A stretch of 64,000 nucleotides of DNA from Clostridium sp. CAG:780 (GTDB taxonomy: Bacteria; Bacillota; Clostridia; TANB77; CAG-508), in NCBI GenBank assembly GCA_000434195.1, contig HF994471.1, positions 55,721 to 119,720 on the forward strand, in the 5' to 3' direction. Numbering within the stretch: position 1 is the stretch's first letter; each line of letters begins with the position of its first letter. The translations under genes were made by a program, and so were the position numbers. A model generated the notes under the pieces. That model saw only the letters and a list, made by a program, of their open reading frames with translations. It was not told the DNA's origin and ran no database searches. Positions 34,365 to 43,379 of this stretch are shown here, piece by piece.

Positions 34365-35729
34365 TTATTTTAAACCTATTTTTTGCAAGGCTTCATTTAT
34401 TGTCCTAATACCTATTATATCTATTTTATAGTCTTCTTTCAATAGTTTTTTATTATTTTCTGGAATTATGCACTTTTTGAATCCCATTTTTTCTATTTCT
34501 TTTATTCTTTTTTCTATCATGTTGACACTTCTAATTTCTCCTGTTAGTCCAACTTCTCCTATTGCAACCACATCATTTGGTATGCTTATGTTTCTAAAAC
34601 TTGATGCTATTGCTAAAACTGTCCCCAAGTCCACCGCTGGCTCTACTAATCTTATTCCACTTACTACATTTAAGTAAACATCTTGCGAGCCCAGTGGCAT
34701 GCTTGCCTTCTTTTCTAAAACTGCAATTAACATTGTTAATCTGTTGTAATCTATTCCGTTTGCCGCTCTTCTTGGTAATCCATAAACACTTGGTGTTGTT
34801 AGTGCTTGAAGTTCTATTAAAAGCGGTCTTGTTCCTTCCATGCTTGCTACTATTATTGAGCCTGGTGGATTGTCTGATCTATCTGATATTAATATCTGTG
34901 AAGGATTTTTTATTTGTACCATTCCTTCATTTCTCATCTCAAACATTCCTATTTCGTTTGTTGATCCAAATCTATTTTTTACACTTCTTAAAACTCTATA
35001 TGAAAAATATCTTTCTCCCTCTAAATATAAAACCGTGTCTACCATGTGTTCTAAAACCCTTGGTCCTGCTATATTACCGTCTTTTGTAACGTGCCCAATT
35101 ATTATTGTTGTAATTCTATGTCCTTTGCTTATTCTCATTATTCTTGCTGTTATTTCTCTAACTTGACTTACTGTTCCTGCTGCTGATGTAATTTCTTCTG
35201 AGTACATTGTTTGAATCGAGTCAATTATTACTAGCTTTGGATTCATTGCAAGTATTGTTTCTTCTATTACATCTATATCTGTTTCGCCTAAGAACATTAT
35301 GTTGCTATTTTTTATTCCAAGTCTGTCTGCTCTAATTTTTACCTGTTCTGCAGATTCTTCTCCTGATATGTATAATACTTTTCCGTTTCCAGTTATCTTG
35401 TCGCATAATTCTAATATGAGAGTAGACTTTCCTATTCCAGGTTCTCCTCCAAGCAATACTAGAGATCCATTTACTAGTCCTCCACCCAAAACTCTATTAA
35501 GTTCTGCAATTCCTGTATCAATTCTTGACTCGTTCTTTCCTACAACTTCATCCAACACTTGTGGTGTTGATTTTTCTTTGACAGCTCTACCTGTTGCAGA
35601 TGATTTTGTTTCCACTATCTTTTGCTCAAAAAATGTATTCCAACTGTTGCAAGCTGGACATTTTCCCAGCCATTTTGGAGATTCATATCCACATTCATTG
35701 CACACAAATACTGATTTTGCTTTTGCCAT
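34365..35729 (-). CDS. radA: DNA repair protein RadA
   Basis: A 454-residue protein with the N-terminal zinc finger (C10, C13, C24, C27), a RecA-like core with Walker A GGEPGIGKST, the RadA-specific KNRFGSTNEIG motif and the C-terminal Lon-like domain with SMPLGSQDVYLNVVSGIR. RadA promotes branch migration of recombination intermediates. It is the first gene before disA and shares its transcript. GGAAGGAAA precedes the start. A short hairpin lies upstream, which ends the pilin-like gene on the same strand. Confidence 0.95.
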   Translation of the reverse strand: MAKAKSVFVCNECGYESPKWLGKCPACNSWNTFFEQKIVETKSSATGRAVKEKSTPQVLDEVVGKNESRIDTGIAELNRVLGGGLVNGSLVLLGGEPGIGKSTLILELCDKITGNGKVLYISGEESAEQVKIRADRLGIKNSNIMFLGETDIDVIEETILAMNPKLVIIDSIQTMYSEEITSAAGTVSQVREITARIMRISKGHRITTIIIGHVTKDGNIAGPRVLEHMVDTVLYLEGERYFSYRVLRSVKNRFGSTNEIGMFEMRNEGMVQIKNPSQILISDRSDNPPGSIIVASMEGTRPLLIELQALTTPSVYGLPRRAANGIDYNRLTMLIAVLEKKASMPLGSQDVYLNVVSGIRLVEPAVDLGTVLAIASSFRNISIPNDVVAIGEVGLTGEIRSVNMIEKRIKEIEKMGFKKCIIPENNKKLLKEDYKIDIIGIRTINEALQKIGLK

Positions 35730-35774
35730 TTCTGTTTTCCTTCCTTAGAAATTTTGTTTTCCTATATAATACCA

Positions 35775-35806
35775 AAAAGTTAGTAATTTTACAACTACTA
35801 ACTTTT
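35775..35806 (-). terminator. Intrinsic terminator after the Fn3-like pilin gene
   Basis: A perfect 11-bp stem (35775-35785 with 35796-35806) is followed on the minus strand by a T tract. It lies 40 bases after the stop codon of the gene ending at 35847 and before radA. Confidence 0.75.
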
Positions 35807-35846
35807 GTTTTCTTTAATATTTCTATTGTTCAATTTGTCGATTTTT

Positions 35847-36353
35847 CTACAATATTGTCACTTCTCTAGTTAAGCTTGATGTATTGTCTGCATTGTCTGT
35901 TACAGTTACTGTAACTTCATACTTTGTTTGTGTTTTTAAATTATTAAATCTATATGATTTTTCTTTAATTTCTCCTGATGTAGTTACATTCGTTCCTTCT
36001 TTTGCCGTGTATTCTATTTTTGCTATTCCGCTTTCTTCCTCAACAACATCAACATTTACTGTAACCGTGTTTGTTCCTAGTTTGGTAAATGTTATGTTAT
36101 TTATTTTTGGAGCAGTCACATCTGTTTGAGATTGTACACCATCTTCTATTGTTGTTTCTTGATTTTTTAAATCTTCTATTTGTTGCAAACCTTCTTGTTT
36201 TGCCTGTTCTATATTAGATTGCGTATCTCTCGCCTCTTTTATTAGTCCTCTATTTCCTATTGAAGCGTTTATTGTTATTCCTGCTAATATTGTTGTAACA
36301 ACAAGCATTACTACTAATGCTATCAGTGTTATTCCTTTTTCGTTTTTTAACAT
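35847..36353 (-). CDS. Type IV prepilin-like protein with Fn3-like tail
   Basis: A 168-residue protein with a classical prepilin start: MLKNEKGITLIALVVMLVVT. The processing site would be after G7, and the helix that follows lacks only the usual glutamate at +5. After a coiled segment (about 35-65) comes an immunoglobulin/Fn3-like stretch: VTAPKINNITFTKLG through YEVTVTVTDNADNTSSLTRE. Such proteins in Clostridia are cell-surface pseudopilins. The upstream 60 bases are identical to those of the GLUG-repeat gene, so the two are probably co-regulated. The processing enzyme is not in the window. Confidence 0.75.
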   Translation of the reverse strand: MLKNEKGITLIALVVMLVVTTILAGITINASIGNRGLIKEARDTQSNIEQAKQEGLQQIEDLKNQETTIEDGVQSQTDVTAPKINNITFTKLGTNTVTVNVDVVEEESGIAKIEYTAKEGTNVTTSGEIKEKSYRFNNLKTQTKYEVTVTVTDNADNTSSLTREVTIL

Positions 36354-36419
36354 TTTTTCCTCCTAAGTTTTTTTGACTTTTTAGTTTTATTGTTCCATAT
36401 TTATTGTTTCCGTTTTTTT

Positions 36420-36479
36420 GTGATTTCATTATAAAACATTTTATTCCATCTTGCAACTATTATTTGATTTTTATTAAAT
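36420..36479 (-). repeat. 60-bp direct repeat carrying a promoter, copy 1
   Basis: This segment upstream of the Fn3-like pilin gene is identical base for base to 38171-38230 upstream of the GLUG-repeat gene. It contains the -35/-10 pair and about 20 bases further upstream. The sequence towards the gene start is also similar but has short insertions and deletions. Confidence 0.9.
36428..36456 (-). promoter_or_regulatory. Sigma-A promoter of the Fn3-like pilin gene
   Basis: TTGCAA (36451-36456) and TATAAT (36428-36433) with 17 bases between them on the minus strand, about 75 bases before the start codon, leaving a leader of about 65 bases. Confidence 0.8.
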
Positions 36480-36506
36480 TTGTAGGTTGTATTTGTTAAC
36501 TATAAA

Positions 36507-36538
36507 GGAGTTTGAAGGTATTTTTCCTTTCAAACTCC
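36507..36538. terminator. Hairpin terminator after the GLUG-repeat gene
   Basis: A stem of 12-13 bases (36507-36518 with 36526-36538) lies 20 bases after the stop of the minus-strand gene ending at 36559. T tracts flank it on both strands but are short on the minus strand, so efficiency is uncertain. Confidence 0.55.
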
Positions 36539-36558
36539 TCTGTTTTTTATTATTTTAA

Positions 36559-38106
36559 TTATTTAGTCTTTATCCATTCTAAAAATTCTTCATATGTTTT
36601 TACATCGTCCTCTACTGCTTGTAACTTTCGAGTTTCGTCATCACTATTATTCATTGCTCCCACACCCACAGAGTTCAAATAGTATAGCTCACTTAATTTA
36701 GCCTTTGGCTCTGTGTTTTCGTCATATCCTATAATAGCTCCACATTTTTCTTTTGCATTTATAATATTTCCCTTGCTATAACACTTTGTAATTACGTCTT
36801 CTCTTCCTCTATTTCTAATTGTTCCTATTATTCCTCCTGCTTCCATATCGCTTAAATCCTTTGCAATTATATCTCCACTGTTATAGCATTCACTTAAATT
36901 TGAATATGATAATTTATTTTCGGTATTTCCAAATTGCCCAACAATTCCTCCTATAAAACAATATCCCTCAACATTTCCAATATTGCTACAATTTTGTATA
37001 TTAGCTCCGATATATGATGAACCTACTATTCCTCCAACAGAATAAACTCCTTTTATTTTACCCTCATTATGGCAATCTCTAATTATGCCCTTTCCTTCTA
37101 TATTAATATTATCTGCTCCGCATATACCACCCACATAAGCTGGCCAATTTTCTAGTTTGCTAAATTCTGTTTCTTCTACTTCTATACTTATATCTCCATA
37201 ATTAATGCATTCAATATAGTCTGTATTTACCGACACTCCGGCTATTCCAGCAATTTGTGCAAACCCAGTGGTTGCTGTTGCATACGAAATTATCTTGCCT
37301 GTATTCGTACATTTTTCTATTTTTTCTCCGGTGCATTGGGCTACAATGCCTCCCACTGTCATATTGTCACCTTTTTTCAACACAACTGTTGTATTGTTAT
37401 TATGGCAATTTTCTACTGTGCCTTTTCTTACTACTCCTGCTATTCCTCCAGTACAATTTAATCCTTCAATATAGCTATTTTTTATTGTTAAGTTTTTTAT
37501 AGAATTGCAATTTCCAAATATTCCATTGAATTTTTCATTTCTATTTATATATACTCCACATATATAGTGATTATTCCCTTCAAATGTTCCCAACATTGTT
37601 TTATCTTTGGTTGCTCCTATTGGAATCCACTGTTCTCCCGATATTAAATTGCCAGAACTATCAAATGTTGCCCCTAAATTCAAATCGTTCATCAAGTAAA
37701 TTGTTGTCTCTTCTGTAATTGCTATATCGTCTACTGTTGTATTATTGTCTGTAATCATTTTCTGATCTTGTTCTGTTAACGTATTATTTACGTAGTTCGC
37801 TAAGAATTTCATTTGTGATTCATTATATATATACCAATCAAATTTGCTAGTCGTTTCATTCTTCTTTATTTCGGGCATTTCCGTTTGTTTACCATCCCAG
37901 TTTGGAAAGTTTTCTTTTACGAAATCATCCATCTCTTTTTGCTCTTTTTCTTGAGCTTCTGCCCATTTGTTTCTTGCATCTTTCGATTTTGATATTATCC
38001 CATTTTCATCTAGTAATAAATTTAAGGTTACGCCTGCTAGTATTAAAAGCACCACTATTGTCACAACCAAGGCTATTAGAGTTATTCCTTTTTTATTTCT
38101 CAACAT
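36559..38106 (-). CDS. Prepilin-like surface protein with GLUG-like repeats
   Basis: A 515-residue protein with the start MLRNKKGITLIALVVTIVVL, a type IV prepilin signal with cleavage expected after G7. A charged linker (about 35-60) leads to a domain of repeats of about 30-40 residues, each with a pattern like CTGGIAGVVRKGTVENCHN or YVGGICGAD, i.e. the GLUG-type motif (G-G-[IL]-[AVC]-G, then C-x-N) that makes a beta helix. Cysteines recur at equivalent positions. Such proteins in gut Firmicutes are surface-anchored by pilus-like export and may bind glycans or host ligands. It shares its promoter sequence with the gene ending at 35847. Confidence 0.78.
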   Translation of the reverse strand: MLRNKKGITLIALVVTIVVLLILAGVTLNLLLDENGIISKSKDARNKWAEAQEKEQKEMDDFVKENFPNWDGKQTEMPEIKKNETTSKFDWYIYNESQMKFLANYVNNTLTEQDQKMITDNNTTVDDIAITEETTIYLMNDLNLGATFDSSGNLISGEQWIPIGATKDKTMLGTFEGNNHYICGVYINRNEKFNGIFGNCNSIKNLTIKNSYIEGLNCTGGIAGVVRKGTVENCHNNNTTVVLKKGDNMTVGGIVAQCTGEKIEKCTNTGKIISYATATTGFAQIAGIAGVSVNTDYIECINYGDISIEVEETEFSKLENWPAYVGGICGADNINIEGKGIIRDCHNEGKIKGVYSVGGIVGSSYIGANIQNCSNIGNVEGYCFIGGIVGQFGNTENKLSYSNLSECYNSGDIIAKDLSDMEAGGIIGTIRNRGREDVITKCYSKGNIINAKEKCGAIIGYDENTEPKAKLSELYYLNSVGVGAMNNSDDETRKLQAVEDDVKTYEEFLEWIKTK

Positions 38107-38170
38107 ATCTTTTCCTCCTGTGTTTTTTGATTTTTAGTTCTATTTGTCCATATTTATTGTTCCGTTTTTT

Positions 38171-38230
38171 GTGATTTCATTATAAAACATTTTATTCCAT
38201 CTTGCAACTATTATTTGATTTTTATTAAAT
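38171..38230 (-). repeat. 60-bp direct repeat carrying a promoter, copy 2
   Basis: Identical to 36420-36479. It lies upstream of the GLUG-repeat gene, in the same orientation and at almost the same distance from the start codon. Confidence 0.9.
38179..38207 (-). promoter_or_regulatory. Sigma-A promoter of the GLUG-repeat gene
   Basis: TTGCAA (38202-38207) and TATAAT (38179-38184), spacer 17 bases on the minus strand, about 73 bases before the start. Confidence 0.8.
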
Positions 38231-38261
38231 ATGTTATTCAGTTAAAAAATTGTTTTTTAAA

Positions 38262-38306
38262 ATAAAAAAACTCTAACTTTTCAGATTTTCGTCTGTAAGT
38301 TAGAGT
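38262..38306 (-). terminator. Intrinsic terminator after pheT
   Basis: A 10-bp perfect stem (38270-38279 with 38297-38306) with a partly paired loop is followed by a seven-base T tract on the minus strand, 15 bases after the pheT stop. Confidence 0.85.
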
Positions 38307-38321
38307 CTTAAATTCTATAGT

Positions 38322-40688
38322 TTATTTTTGTCTTATTTCTCCAATTTTTGATAACCTATCTACTACTTTTTCTAAAACATCATTTATTTCTTGATTTGTT
38401 AGCGTTCTATCATTTGCACCAAATGTTAATGCAAATGCCAGGCTTTTTTTACCTTCCTCTATTCCTTTTCCTGCATATACATCAAATACTTCACTGTTTA
38501 ATAGTAATGAACCTGCCGCTTTTTTGATTTGTGTTGCTATTTCACTTGATTGTACTTTGTTGTCTACTATTATTGATAAATCCTTTTTTACGGTTGGGAA
38601 TTTTGAAATTTCTTTGTATTTCATTTTTCCTGTTTTCTTTGCTAATAATTTATCTAAGTTGATTTCTAGTACATACACTGGTTCTTTTTCAAATTTTGGA
38701 TTTAGCTTTCCTATTATTCCTATTGTGTCATTATTTACCGTTATAAAAACTGATTCTCCCGGATGAAGTTCTGCTGGTAAATTTTCATTTACCACAAAGC
38801 TGTATCTTCCTTCATAACCCAAGAAATATAATAATTCTTCTGCTATTCCTTTTATGATGTAGAAGTCTACTTGCTTTCTAGTATTTATTCCATAATAGAA
38901 ATCTCCTGTCATTAAACAAGCTAGTTTATTTTCTTCTTTGTATTCTTCTTGTTTTTTATAGAATGTCTTTCCAATTTCAAACACAGACACGTTTTTGTTG
39001 TAATGTGTTACATTATATTGATATATTTTGTATAGTGATGATAATATTGAGCATCTCAAGGTACTTCTATCTTCTGTAAGTGGCGCTAGCAATTTTATTG
39101 CTTCTATTGAGCTGTCATTTGTAAACGCTTTTGCTTCTTGTTCATTTACAAGTACATATGATAATGTTTCATTTAGTCCCAAATCCATCATTTTGTGTCT
39201 GATTTCTCTTGTTGTTTTGTCATAGCTTCCTTTTTTTATTGGAGCGACTTGAACTTTTGCCTCTATTTTGTCTACACCATATATACGGCCAACTTCTTCT
39301 ATTAGGTCTTCTTTTATAGAAATATCTAGTCTTCTTCTTGGAACTGATACTGTTATTTTTTCTCCGTTTTCCTCTGTTTTGAATCCTAATCTTCTAAATA
39401 TGTCTAATATTTCTTTTTCTTCTATCTGCGCTCCTAATAGTTTGTTGATATTTTGACATGTTATTTCTATTTTTCTGTCTGCCATGTCTTCTTTGTTATA
39501 TTCTAATGTTCCTTTTAGAGGCTCACCTTCTGCATATTCCTCTAATAGTTTTACAGCTCTCTCTATTGCCATATATGTTCTATTGGGATCTAATCCTTTT
39601 TCAAATCTATTGCTTGCTTCACTTCTTAATATTTTTTGAGAAGTTTTTCTTACTCTTGCTGGATTGAATATTGCTGATTCTATAATTACATTTTTTGTGT
39701 TTTCTGTAATTTCTGTATCTAATCCGCCCATTACTCCTGCTAATCCAATCGCTTCTTTTCCGTTTGATATTACTATATCGTCTGTTGATAAATTTCTTTC
39801 ATTTCCATCTAATGTTGTAAGTTTTTCATCTTTTTTTGCCATTCTTACTTCTAGACAATTTTGTAATTTGTCCGCATCATAAAAATGTAATGGCTGACCT
39901 AGCTCTAGCATTACGTAGTTACTAATGTCTACTACATTGTTGATTGGTCTTATTCCACATGCTATTAGTCTATTTTTTATAAATGTTGGGCTTTCTTTGA
40001 TTTGTACGTTTTCCACTTTTTTAACTAATAGAACTGAACAATTATCAGTATCAACCTTTATCTTGAATTCATCTTTTATATCTTTGCTTTTTTCTCCATG
40101 TGTTAAATCTACATCTTTTACTTTTTTGTCATAGATTGCTCCTATTTCGTATGCCATTCCTAACATACTTAGCAAGTCGCCTCTATCTGGAGTTAAGTCA
40201 AAGTCTATTACTTCATCGTCTAATTGCATGTATTTTACTGGATCACCACCGACAGGTGCGTCTTGTGGCAACTCATGAATTCCATCTTTGTCTTCTACTT
40301 TTAGAAATTTATTATCTATTCCTATTTCTGAAAGAGCGCAAAGCATTCCATTCGACTCCTGCCCTCTTATCACTCCTGCTTTTATTGATTTTTCTGGAAG
40401 TTCTGCCCCTGGAAGAGCAACTATTACTTTAAGTCCTTTTCTTACATTTGGAGCTCCACATACAATTTGCGTTGTTTTGCTTCCAATATTTACTTGGCAA
40501 ACATGTAAATGGTCTGAATCAGGATGCATTTTGCATTCTAATACTTCTCCTATTACTAGGTTTGTAGCATTTATTAATTTTGTTGCAGAATCATATTCAT
40601 TTCCTGCTTTTGTCATGTCTTCTGCCAATGTTTTTAAATCCACATCTATGTCTACATAGTCTTTTAAAAATTTTGTACTTACTATCAT
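38322..40688 (-). CDS. pheT: Phenylalanine-tRNA ligase beta subunit
   Basis: A 788-residue protein. The N-terminal tRNA-binding domain (about 40-150, VLECKMHPDSDHLHVCQVN), the B3/B4 editing domain, the B5 domain and the C-terminal anticodon-binding FDX-ACB domain (KFPTVKKDLSIIVDN) are in the standard order. With PheS it forms the heterotetramer that charges tRNA-Phe and hydrolyses mischarged Tyr-tRNA. It lies 12 bases after pheS and is followed by a strong terminator, so pheS-pheT form one T-box-controlled transcript. Confidence 0.96.
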   Translation of the reverse strand: MIVSTKFLKDYVDIDVDLKTLAEDMTKAGNEYDSATKLINATNLVIGEVLECKMHPDSDHLHVCQVNIGSKTTQIVCGAPNVRKGLKVIVALPGAELPEKSIKAGVIRGQESNGMLCALSEIGIDNKFLKVEDKDGIHELPQDAPVGGDPVKYMQLDDEVIDFDLTPDRGDLLSMLGMAYEIGAIYDKKVKDVDLTHGEKSKDIKDEFKIKVDTDNCSVLLVKKVENVQIKESPTFIKNRLIACGIRPINNVVDISNYVMLELGQPLHFYDADKLQNCLEVRMAKKDEKLTTLDGNERNLSTDDIVISNGKEAIGLAGVMGGLDTEITENTKNVIIESAIFNPARVRKTSQKILRSEASNRFEKGLDPNRTYMAIERAVKLLEEYAEGEPLKGTLEYNKEDMADRKIEITCQNINKLLGAQIEEKEILDIFRRLGFKTEENGEKITVSVPRRRLDISIKEDLIEEVGRIYGVDKIEAKVQVAPIKKGSYDKTTREIRHKMMDLGLNETLSYVLVNEQEAKAFTNDSSIEAIKLLAPLTEDRSTLRCSILSSLYKIYQYNVTHYNKNVSVFEIGKTFYKKQEEYKEENKLACLMTGDFYYGINTRKQVDFYIIKGIAEELLYFLGYEGRYSFVVNENLPAELHPGESVFITVNNDTIGIIGKLNPKFEKEPVYVLEINLDKLLAKKTGKMKYKEISKFPTVKKDLSIIVDNKVQSSEIATQIKKAAGSLLLNSEVFDVYAGKGIEEGKKSLAFALTFGANDRTLTNQEINDVLEKVVDRLSKIGEIRQK

Positions 40689-40700
40689 TACTTTCCCTCC

Positions 40701-41741
40701 TTAGTCTTTGCGGTCAAATTGAGATAAAAATCTTACATCATTTGTGTAAAGTAATCTCATATCTGTTATTCCATATTTAAACATTGCTAATCTGTCAAGT
40801 CCTGTTCCAAAAGCAAATCCGCTGTATACATCTGGGTCATATCCATTCATTTTTAGAACATTTGGATGAACCATTCCTGAGCCTAATAGTTCTATCCAGC
40901 CTGTTTGCTTACATAAATTGCATCCTTTTCCTCCACATTTGAAGCATGTTGCATCTACTTCATAAGATGGCTCTGTAAATGGGAAGTAACTTGGTCTAAA
41001 TCTTAGTTGTGTTTTTTCTCCTAATAATCTTTTTACAAATACTTCTAATGTTCCTTTTAAGTTTGCAAATGATATATCTTTGTCTACTACTAGTCCTTCT
41101 ACTTGATTGAATTGATGTGAATGTGTTGCATCATCTTCTTTTCTGTAAGTTTTTCCTGGGCAAATCATTCTTATTGGTGTTTTTTCTGTATTTGCCATCA
41201 TTGTTCTAGCTTGAACTGAAGATGTTTGTGTTCTTAGTAAATACTCAGTTGTTATATAAAAGCTATCTTGCATATCTCTTGCTGGGTGGTCTTTTGGCAA
41301 GTTTAACCTTTCAAAACAATATTCATCTGTTTCTAGCTCTGGACCTGTTACAACATCATATCCCATAGATACAAATAAATCTTCAACATCTTCTATTATT
41401 CTATTTAGCGGATGTATGCTTCCTCTTTTTATTCTTGTTGCTGGAAGTGTTATATCTATTTTTTCTGCTTCTAGCTTTCTTTTTAGCTCAGCCTCTTCAA
41501 ATTCTTTTTCTTTGCTGTCTATCATTTCTTCAATTTCTGTTCTTACTTTGTTTACTAGTTCTCCTACTACTGGTCTTTGCTCTGCTGCAATTTGCCCCAT
41601 TCCTCTTAATATTTCTGTTAGTTCACTCTTTTTACCAAGAACTTTTGCTTTTAGCTCTTTTAGCTCTTGTGAAGTTGTAATTTGCTCGACTTTTTCTTTT
41701 GTCATCTTACTGATTTCTTCAAGTCTTTCTTTCATGTTCAT
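40701..41741 (-). CDS. pheS: Phenylalanine-tRNA ligase alpha subunit
   Basis: A 346-residue protein with an N-terminal coiled coil that contacts tRNA and a class II core: YRKEDDATHSHQFNQVEG (motif 2), the CFKCGGKGCNLC zinc-like loop, and FAFGTGLDRLAMFKYGI (motif 3). It activates phenylalanine in complex with PheT. An AAAGGAG site lies before the start, and the leader carries a T-box riboswitch whose terminator ends about 15 bases upstream of the ATG. Confidence 0.96.
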   Translation of the reverse strand: MNMKERLEEISKMTKEKVEQITTSQELKELKAKVLGKKSELTEILRGMGQIAAEQRPVVGELVNKVRTEIEEMIDSKEKEFEEAELKRKLEAEKIDITLPATRIKRGSIHPLNRIIEDVEDLFVSMGYDVVTGPELETDEYCFERLNLPKDHPARDMQDSFYITTEYLLRTQTSSVQARTMMANTEKTPIRMICPGKTYRKEDDATHSHQFNQVEGLVVDKDISFANLKGTLEVFVKRLLGEKTQLRFRPSYFPFTEPSYEVDATCFKCGGKGCNLCKQTGWIELLGSGMVHPNVLKMNGYDPDVYSGFAFGTGLDRLAMFKYGITDMRLLYTNDVRFLSQFDRKD

Positions 41742-41756
41742 ATTCTCCTTTCAATC

Positions 41757-42025
41757 AAAAAAACCACTCGCCTATTATATTATAGGACGAATGGTTTTAT
41801 ATCCGTGGTACCACCTAATTTCATTAATTCTAGAATTAACCTCATTATAGCTGTAACGTAGCTTCTGCGTTCTTTTCTAATCTGCTATATACATTTCAAA
41901 AAGAAACCTCCAAAGTGAAATTTCTGTAATTTATATATGATTGGCTTTCAGCTTACAGCCTTTCTCTCTTTGATATATTTTGTAATTACATACTTTGCTT
42001 TTTCAATGGCTTTTATATATTATGT
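41757..42025 (-). promoter_or_regulatory. T-box riboswitch of the pheST operon
   Basis: On the minus strand the leader contains the T-box core AGGTGGTACCACGG (41802-41815), the sequence that pairs with the free CCA end of uncharged tRNA. It is followed by a terminator stem (41759-41771 with 41784-41797, one bulge) and a run of T. Upstream lie stem I segments (about 41885-42000). A candidate UUC specifier is in the ATTTCAC stretch near 41920. Uncharged tRNA-Phe should stabilise the antiterminator and switch on pheS-pheT. Confidence 0.9.
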
Positions 42026-42030
42026 ATAGT

Positions 42031-42059
42031 ATTTTATCACACTATTTTTAGTTTTTCAA
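42031..42059 (-). promoter_or_regulatory. Sigma-A promoter of the pheST T-box leader
   Basis: TTGAAA (42054-42059) and TAAAAT (42031-42036), spacer 17 bases, on the minus strand, overlapping the end of the proS gene region. Confidence 0.7.
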
Positions 42060-42060
42060 G

Positions 42061-43362
42061 CTATTTTACATATTTTCTTGAATTGTTGATATTTACGAAT
42101 TCTCTTATTAATTCTTCTTTTGTATAAATTTGTTTTTCTCCCGTTTTGCTATTTTCTATTTCAAATTTTCCTTCTTCTTGTTTGTCTCCAATTACAAGCA
42201 TATAAGGTGTTCCGAGCATTAAACAATCTTTTATCTTTGCGCCTAACATTCCTTGTGTTCTGTCATCTAATATTACTGGCACATTTGCTTCCATTAATTC
42301 GCTGTACAAGTTTTGAGCAATCTCTCTTTTCTCTTCCTTTGGGATTATTTGTAGCAAATATGGTGCAACACTAACTGGTAATGAAATTCCTTTTGCTTCT
42401 CCATTTTTTCCTGTTACAACATTTTCTTCATATATTGTTGCAACTGTTCTACTTACACCAATTCCATAGCATCCCATATATAATAGTTGTTCATTTCCTT
42501 CTTGGTCTATGTATTTTGCATTCATTGATTCTGTGTATTTTGTTCCTAATTGGAAAATATGTCCTAATTCTATTGATTTTTTAGCTTCTACATTATTTTT
42601 ATCTTTTATTCCATATTTTTCTCTTAGATATTCATCAGCATCTTCTCTTTCTAGTATTTCTGTATTAAATGCTATTCCTGTTTCTTTGTCCACTAATATT
42701 GTATCTTCTCCGATTGGTGACTCTAGCATAAATTCTTCTGAAAGATTTCCTCCCATTGCTCCACTGTCTGCTGCAACTGGTTGAACTTTTAATCCTAATA
42801 TTTCAAATATTTCTAGATATGCTTTTCTAATATTCTGATATGCTTTTGCTGATTCTTCTGCATTTAAGTCAAAGCTGTAAGCATCCATCATTGGGAAAGT
42901 TTTTCCTCTTAATAAATATCCTCTTGTACGAATTTCATTTCTGTACTTTTCTCCAATTTGATATAAAATTACAGGTAAATTTTTGTATGATGTTATTCTT
43001 CCTCTTACAAATTCTGTAACCGCTTCTTCAGCTGTTGGTGCCATTACAAATTTTCCATTATCTGTTTCAACTGGCATGATAACATCTTCTTCTATATATT
43101 TTGCAAGTCTTCCTGATTCTTCCCATAACTTTGTTGGTTGTAATGTTGGTAATAGTATTTCTATACAACCATATTTGTCTAATACTCCTCTTATAACGCT
43201 TTCTACGTTTTGTCTTAGTCTTAAAGGCACATTGTTGTATGCATATATTCCTGTTCCATATTGTACTAATTGATTTGTTTGTAATAATGTATCTTGTGCT
43301 GGATACGATTTATCTAAATTATTTACTCTTATTGTTCCTAATCCTGTTTGTGATAATTTCAT
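42061..43362 (-). CDS. proS: Proline-tRNA ligase, short form without editing insertion
   Basis: A 433-residue class II synthetase: MGAxxLLP-like entry PLRLRQNVESVIRGVLDKYG, TAEEAVTEFVRGRI, IGEKYRNEIRTRGYLLRGKT and the motif 3 region CYGIGVSRTVATIYEE, with the anticodon domain at the C-terminus. Standard bacterial ProRS is about 570 residues with a YbaK-like editing insertion between motifs 2 and 3; here that insertion is absent. So mischarged Ala-tRNA-Pro would have to be cleared by another protein. It follows scpB by 17 bases and is upstream of the pheST T-box. Confidence 0.92.
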   Translation of the reverse strand: MKLSQTGLGTIRVNNLDKSYPAQDTLLQTNQLVQYGTGIYAYNNVPLRLRQNVESVIRGVLDKYGCIEILLPTLQPTKLWEESGRLAKYIEEDVIMPVETDNGKFVMAPTAEEAVTEFVRGRITSYKNLPVILYQIGEKYRNEIRTRGYLLRGKTFPMMDAYSFDLNAEESAKAYQNIRKAYLEIFEILGLKVQPVAADSGAMGGNLSEEFMLESPIGEDTILVDKETGIAFNTEILEREDADEYLREKYGIKDKNNVEAKKSIELGHIFQLGTKYTESMNAKYIDQEGNEQLLYMGCYGIGVSRTVATIYEENVVTGKNGEAKGISLPVSVAPYLLQIIPKEEKREIAQNLYSELMEANVPVILDDRTQGMLGAKIKDCLMLGTPYMLVIGDKQEEGKFEIENSKTGEKQIYTKEELIREFVNINNSRKYVK

Positions 43363-43379
43363 TTTCTTATTTCCTTTCT

